Below the pieces are notes generated by a model. It saw only the letters and a list, made by a program, of their open reading frames with translations, had not been told where the DNA came from and ran no database searches. A program made the translations under genes and the position numbers. This document shows positions 4,984-7,511 of a DNA stretch of 7,511 bases, one piece after another (the first letter of the stretch is position 1; every line of letters starts with the position of its first letter). The DNA comes from Actinomycetales bacterium (GTDB taxonomy: Bacteria > Actinomycetota > Actinomycetes > Actinomycetales > Actinomycetaceae), in contig JAAZBW010000014.1 in assembly GCA_012513625.1 (NCBI GenBank), positions 1 to 7,511 of the forward strand, in the 5' to 3' direction.

Positions 4984-5850
4984 ATGATCACGATCGTTGG
5001 ACCCGGCGGCGTCGGGGGACTTCTCGCAGCACTACTCATCCGCTCTGGCGCGGAGGTGACCGTGGTGGCGCGGCCGGCCACGGCGGAGAGGCTCGGCCGT
5101 GACGGGCTCACGGTGGAGTCGGCCAAGTACGGGAACTTCACCGTCAACCCCACGGTGACACTGGTGGCCCCTGGCGGGCCGCCCGCCATCATCGCCGTGA
5201 AGCAGTACGGGCTCGCGGACGTGATTCCAGACCTCGCGGTGGCGCAGCCGACCGAGATCCTGAGCCTCCTGAACGGGGTGGTCCACGCGCCGCTCGTCCA
5301 CAACGCCTTCCCCGCGAGCGTGACCACGAACGGCTCCATCACCGTGGTGGTGGAACGGCGCGCCGATGGGGTCATCCACCACCCCGTCAACTTCCTCCAG
5401 GTGGTGGTGCCCGCGGATGCCGCCGGCTCCGCGATCGTGGCGGCGCTCCGGGCGGCGGATGTGGACGTGAAGGCACAGGGATCGGAGTTGGAGGTCCTCT
5501 GGCGCAAGCTGAGCTTCCTCGCCCCGATGGCACTGCTCACCTCATGGGCCGACGCCCCGCTCGGTGAGGCGCTCAACCGGGACCCGGAGTTCACCCGCGG
5601 GATCGTGGAGGAGGTGGCAGCCATCGCCACCGCGGAGGGCGTGCGCACCAGCCCCCAACAACTCCATGAGTACCTCGAAGGGCTCGCACCCGGAGCCATG
5701 TCCTCGCTCGCCCTCGACGTGCGGCGCGGCGGCCCCACCGAGCTCGGCGCCCTCGGGGACGACCTCATCTACCGGGCCGGCAACCACTCGATCTCCACGC
5801 CCACGATCGAGCGCGCCGTCAACACGATCGGTGCGCGCCTCGGCGGGTGA
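4984..5850 (+). CDS. Ketopantoate reductase (ApbA/PanE) family oxidoreductase, substrate uncertain
   Basis: The product has 288 residues: an N-terminal NAD(P)-binding Rossmann domain (MITIVGPGGVGG, loop G6-G12; basic R30 after the second strand suits NADPH) and a C-terminal helical domain. PanE reduces 2-dehydropantoate to pantoate in coenzyme A synthesis. Family landmarks: K73, LLNGV (95-99, normally QNGV), WRKL with catalytic K175, SSLALDVRRGGPTE (240-253) with the acidic partner E253, and STPT (271-274). Two asparagines that follow the catalytic Lys in E. coli PanE (N180, N184) align here with L179 and A183, inside LSFLAPMALLTS. The reductase core is intact but the substrate pocket is altered, so a paralogue reducing another 2-oxo acid is as likely as PanE. 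Length is normal. No pantothenate genes adjoin it. Confidence 0.88.
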   Translation: MITIVGPGGVGGLLAALLIRSGAEVTVVARPATAERLGRDGLTVESAKYGNFTVNPTVTLVAPGGPPAIIAVKQYGLADVIPDLAVAQPTEILSLLNGVVHAPLVHNAFPASVTTNGSITVVVERRADGVIHHPVNFLQVVVPADAAGSAIVAALRAADVDVKAQGSELEVLWRKLSFLAPMALLTSWADAPLGEALNRDPEFTRGIVEEVAAIATAEGVRTSPQQLHEYLEGLAPGAMSSLALDVRRGGPTELGALGDDLIYRAGNHSISTPTIERAVNTIGARLGG

Positions 5851-5873
5851 GGCGACGACGGAGGCCGGGTTGC

Positions 5874-5990
5874 GGCGTCGGGGAACCGGTCGCGGGCAGG
5901 CCCACGTACGGGGGGTGGGCTCCGGCGTCGGGCAGCCACGCGCCGCGCGAGGCTTCGTACGGGGGATGACCACCGCCGTCGGGGGATGAC
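5874..5990. repeat. 50-bp imperfect tandem repeats upstream of purB
   Basis: Unit 1 begins at 5874 and unit 2 at 5924 (both ggcgtcggg...), and a truncated third begins at 5975 (gccgtcggggg). Units 1 and 2 share the ordered blocks ggcgtcggg, then gcaggc/cgaggc, then cgtacggggg (5905 and 5956, 51 bp apart), then tg. They occupy nearly all of the 155-bp gap between the reductase stop and the purB start. No ORF or terminator is evident there. Confidence 0.65.
5961..5990 (+). promoter_or_regulatory. Paired GGGGGATGAC boxes ahead of purB
   Basis: gggggatgac occurs exactly at 5961-5970 and again at 5981-5990, 20 bp start to start (about two helical turns), the second ending 3 bases before the putative -10. 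A degenerate third copy (gggggtgggc) is at 5911-5920. Position and spacing suit an operator for a regulator of purB, but the boxes are also part of the 50-bp repeat, so this may be coincidental. Confidence 0.35.
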
Positions 5991-5993
5991 TGA

Positions 5994-6005
5994 CACAATG
6001 GGCGC
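5994..6005 (+). promoter_or_regulatory. Putative leaderless -10 element of purB
   Basis: CACAAT, 6 bases (gggcgc), then ATG at 6006. Hexamer and spacing are identical to those at the fructosamine-kinase gene. There is no usable Shine-Dalgarno: the only purine-rich run (gggggatgac) is too far upstream. No clear -35. Confidence 0.5.
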
Positions 6006-7424
6006 ATGCCGCTCTCGAGACTCAACATCCCGCTTGGACCGCTCGACGGCCGCTACCGCCCGGTGGTGGCGAGGCTCACCAACCACCTCTCGGAAGCGGC
6101 GCTGAACCGCAACCGGCTGGTGGTGGAAATCGAGTGGCTGATCCACCTCACCACAGTGGGCGCGCTGCCGGGCGCGCCGCAGCTCTCGGACGAGGAGATC
6201 GCGTATCTCCGCGCCATCCCGCAGGAATATGGGGAGCGCGAGATTGCGGAACTCGCGGAGCTAGAGGCGGAGACACGCCATGACGTGAAGGCTGTGGAGT
6301 ACTTCCTGAAGCGTCGGCTGGATTCTGCGCCCAGCCACTTCGGGGAGGTGACGGTGCTCCCGCAGCTGCATGAGATCGTGCACATCTTCTGCACCTCTGA
6401 GGACATCAACAACCTGGCGTACGCGCTCTGCGTGCGCGGCGCGCTGCACGAGGCGTGGCTGCCGGCGGCGGGGGACCTGATCCTCTCGATCGAGGACATG
6501 GCGCGCGAGCACGCCAGCCAGCCGATGCTCGCGCGCACGCACGGGCAACCGGCCTCGCCCACCACGCTAGGCAAGGAACTCGCCGTGGTGGCCCGGCGGC
6601 TGAACCGCCAGTTCACGCGCCTCAACCAGGCCGAGATCCTCGGCAAGATGAACGGTGCCACCGGCACGTACGGCGCGCACGTGGTCTCCGTGCCGGAGAC
6701 GGACTGGGAGGAGGCCTCGCGCACGTTCGTGGAGGGCCTCGACCTCACGTGGAACCCGCTCACCACCCAGATCGAACCCCACGACTGGATGGCCGACCTG
6801 TTCGCGGACATGGCCCACTTCAACCGCATCCTCATCGGCTTCGCGGTGGATGTGTGGACCTACATCTCACTTGGGTACTTCGCGCAGAACCTCGCGGCGC
6901 AGGGCAGCACCGGCTCCTCCACGATGCCGCACAAGGTGAACCCCATCCGGTTCGAGAATGCGGAGGCGAACCTCGAGATCTCGTGCGCGCTGCTGGACAC
7001 GCTGGGCTCCACGCTCGTGATCTCCCGGATGCAACGGGACCTCACGGACTCCACCACGCAGCGCAACATCGGGCCCGCGTTCGGCCACTCGCTGCTGGCG
7101 CTGGACAACCTCACGCGGGGGCTCGCCGGCCTCGACGTGGACGTGGAGGCGCTCGAGCGAGACCTCGATTCCAACTGGGAGGTGCTCGGGGAGGCGGTGC
7201 AGTCCGCGATGCGGGCCGCCTCCGTGGCGGGCGCCCAGGGACTCGAGAATCCGTACGAGCGCCTGAAGGAGCTGACCCGCGGGCAGCGCGTGGGCGGCGA
7301 CGAGATGCGCGCGTTCATCCGCTCGCTCGGCCTGCCCGCCGCAGTGGAGGAGCGCCTCGCGACACTCTCGCCCCGCGACTACGTGGGGCTTGCGCCGGCG
7401 CTGCTGAGACATCTGGAGTACTGA
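6006..7424 (+). CDS. purB: Adenylosuccinate lyase
   Basis: PurB catalyses two beta-eliminations that release fumarate: SAICAR to AICAR in IMP synthesis, and adenylosuccinate to AMP. The 472-residue protein is of the E. coli-like long clade (456 residues in E. coli) of the fumarase/aspartase superfamily. Visible: GPLDGRY at 11-17, RHDVKAVEYFLK at 91-102, TSEDINNLAYAL at 130-141, ARTHGQPASPTTLGKE at 176-191 with catalytic H179, KMNGATGTYGAH at 214-225, and the signature GSSTMPHKVNPIRFEN at 303-318 carrying the mobile-loop serine (S304 or S305). All expected active-site blocks are present and there is no frameshift. The start gives the usual short N-terminus before GPLDGRY. No other pur gene is in the window. 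Control may lie in the paired boxes upstream. Confidence 0.98.
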   Translation: MPLSRLNIPLGPLDGRYRPVVARLTNHLSEAALNRNRLVVEIEWLIHLTTVGALPGAPQLSDEEIAYLRAIPQEYGEREIAELAELEAETRHDVKAVEYFLKRRLDSAPSHFGEVTVLPQLHEIVHIFCTSEDINNLAYALCVRGALHEAWLPAAGDLILSIEDMAREHASQPMLARTHGQPASPTTLGKELAVVARRLNRQFTRLNQAEILGKMNGATGTYGAHVVSVPETDWEEASRTFVEGLDLTWNPLTTQIEPHDWMADLFADMAHFNRILIGFAVDVWTYISLGYFAQNLAAQGSTGSSTMPHKVNPIRFENAEANLEISCALLDTLGSTLVISRMQRDLTDSTTQRNIGPAFGHSLLALDNLTRGLAGLDVDVEALERDLDSNWEVLGEAVQSAMRAASVAGAQGLENPYERLKELTRGQRVGGDEMRAFIRSLGLPAAVEERLATLSPRDYVGLAPALLRHLEY

Positions 7425-7499
7425 GGGAACTTTCGGCACACCGTCGGCGAACATGGCGACGCCCCCCTCCGCCCACCCCCCGCCGAGTGTGTGGTTTAG
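7425..7499. repeat. Diverged copy of the intergenic repeat after purB, with an inverted partner
   Basis: Directly after the purB stop comes gggaact, then cacaccgtcggcgaa (7437-7451), which differs by one base from the core of the 34-bp units at 4821-4922. An inverted copy lies at 7481-7499 (cgccgagtgtgtggtttag), matching 17 of 19 positions of the reverse complement of the same unit. The two can pair over 13 positions with 2 mismatches and a 31-base loop. As after the kinase gene, this places a hairpin-capable element just past a stop codon. The rest to 7511 shows no gene. Confidence 0.7.
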
Positions 7500-7511
7500 G
7501 TGGCGCCCTCC

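Overview
The window is strongly GC-rich, with codons that mostly end in G or C. The gene families and the neighbourhood (a stand-alone hisC-type aminotransferase, a YvlD-like membrane protein, a short-form fructosamine kinase, a long-form purB) point to a high-GC actinobacterium, most likely of the Micrococcales. Genus and species cannot be read from the sequence. It looks like a chromosomal region: there is no tRNA, rRNA, transposase, phage gene cluster or CRISPR array.

Layout, left to right. A PLP-dependent aminotransferase of the HisC/Pat type runs leftward (115-1371) and carries an unusual basic Lys/Ala-rich N-terminal extension. Divergent from it is a small four-helix membrane protein of the phage-holin-4/YvlD family (1488-1880, +). 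Convergent with that protein is a two-gene leftward operon: an 85-residue WXG100-like helical protein (3475-3732, -) whose stop overlaps by 4 bases the start of a 510-residue serine alpha/beta-hydrolase (1946-3478, -). Divergent again are a fructosamine-kinase family enzyme (3909-4781, +), a ketopantoate-reductase-like oxidoreductase (4984-5850, +) and adenylosuccinate lyase PurB (6006-7424, +).

The + strand genes and the aminotransferase are metabolic or housekeeping in character. They form a loose co-directional series rather than a tight operon, and the gaps hold repeats. The WXG-like/hydrolase pair is the accessory-looking part. Its architecture (small W-containing helical hairpin partner; hydrolase with its own N-terminal helical region ending in a YxxxE, then a GHSQGG serine-hydrolase domain) suggests a type VII secretion-like lipase and partner. 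This is an inference; no secretion-machine genes are in the window.

Two sequence-level patterns stand out. First, five of the six likely transcription units begin with an nAnnnT hexamer only 5-6 bases before the ATG and have no clear Shine-Dalgarno, which suggests leaderless mRNAs. The WXG-like gene is the exception, with a strong AGGAGA. Second, nearly every intergenic gap carries its own repeat family: three roughly 26-bp units at the holin/hydrolase junction, three 34-bp units plus an 18-bp-arm perfect inverted repeat after the fructosamine kinase (echoed after purB), and 50-bp units with paired GGGGGATGAC boxes just upstream of the purB start.
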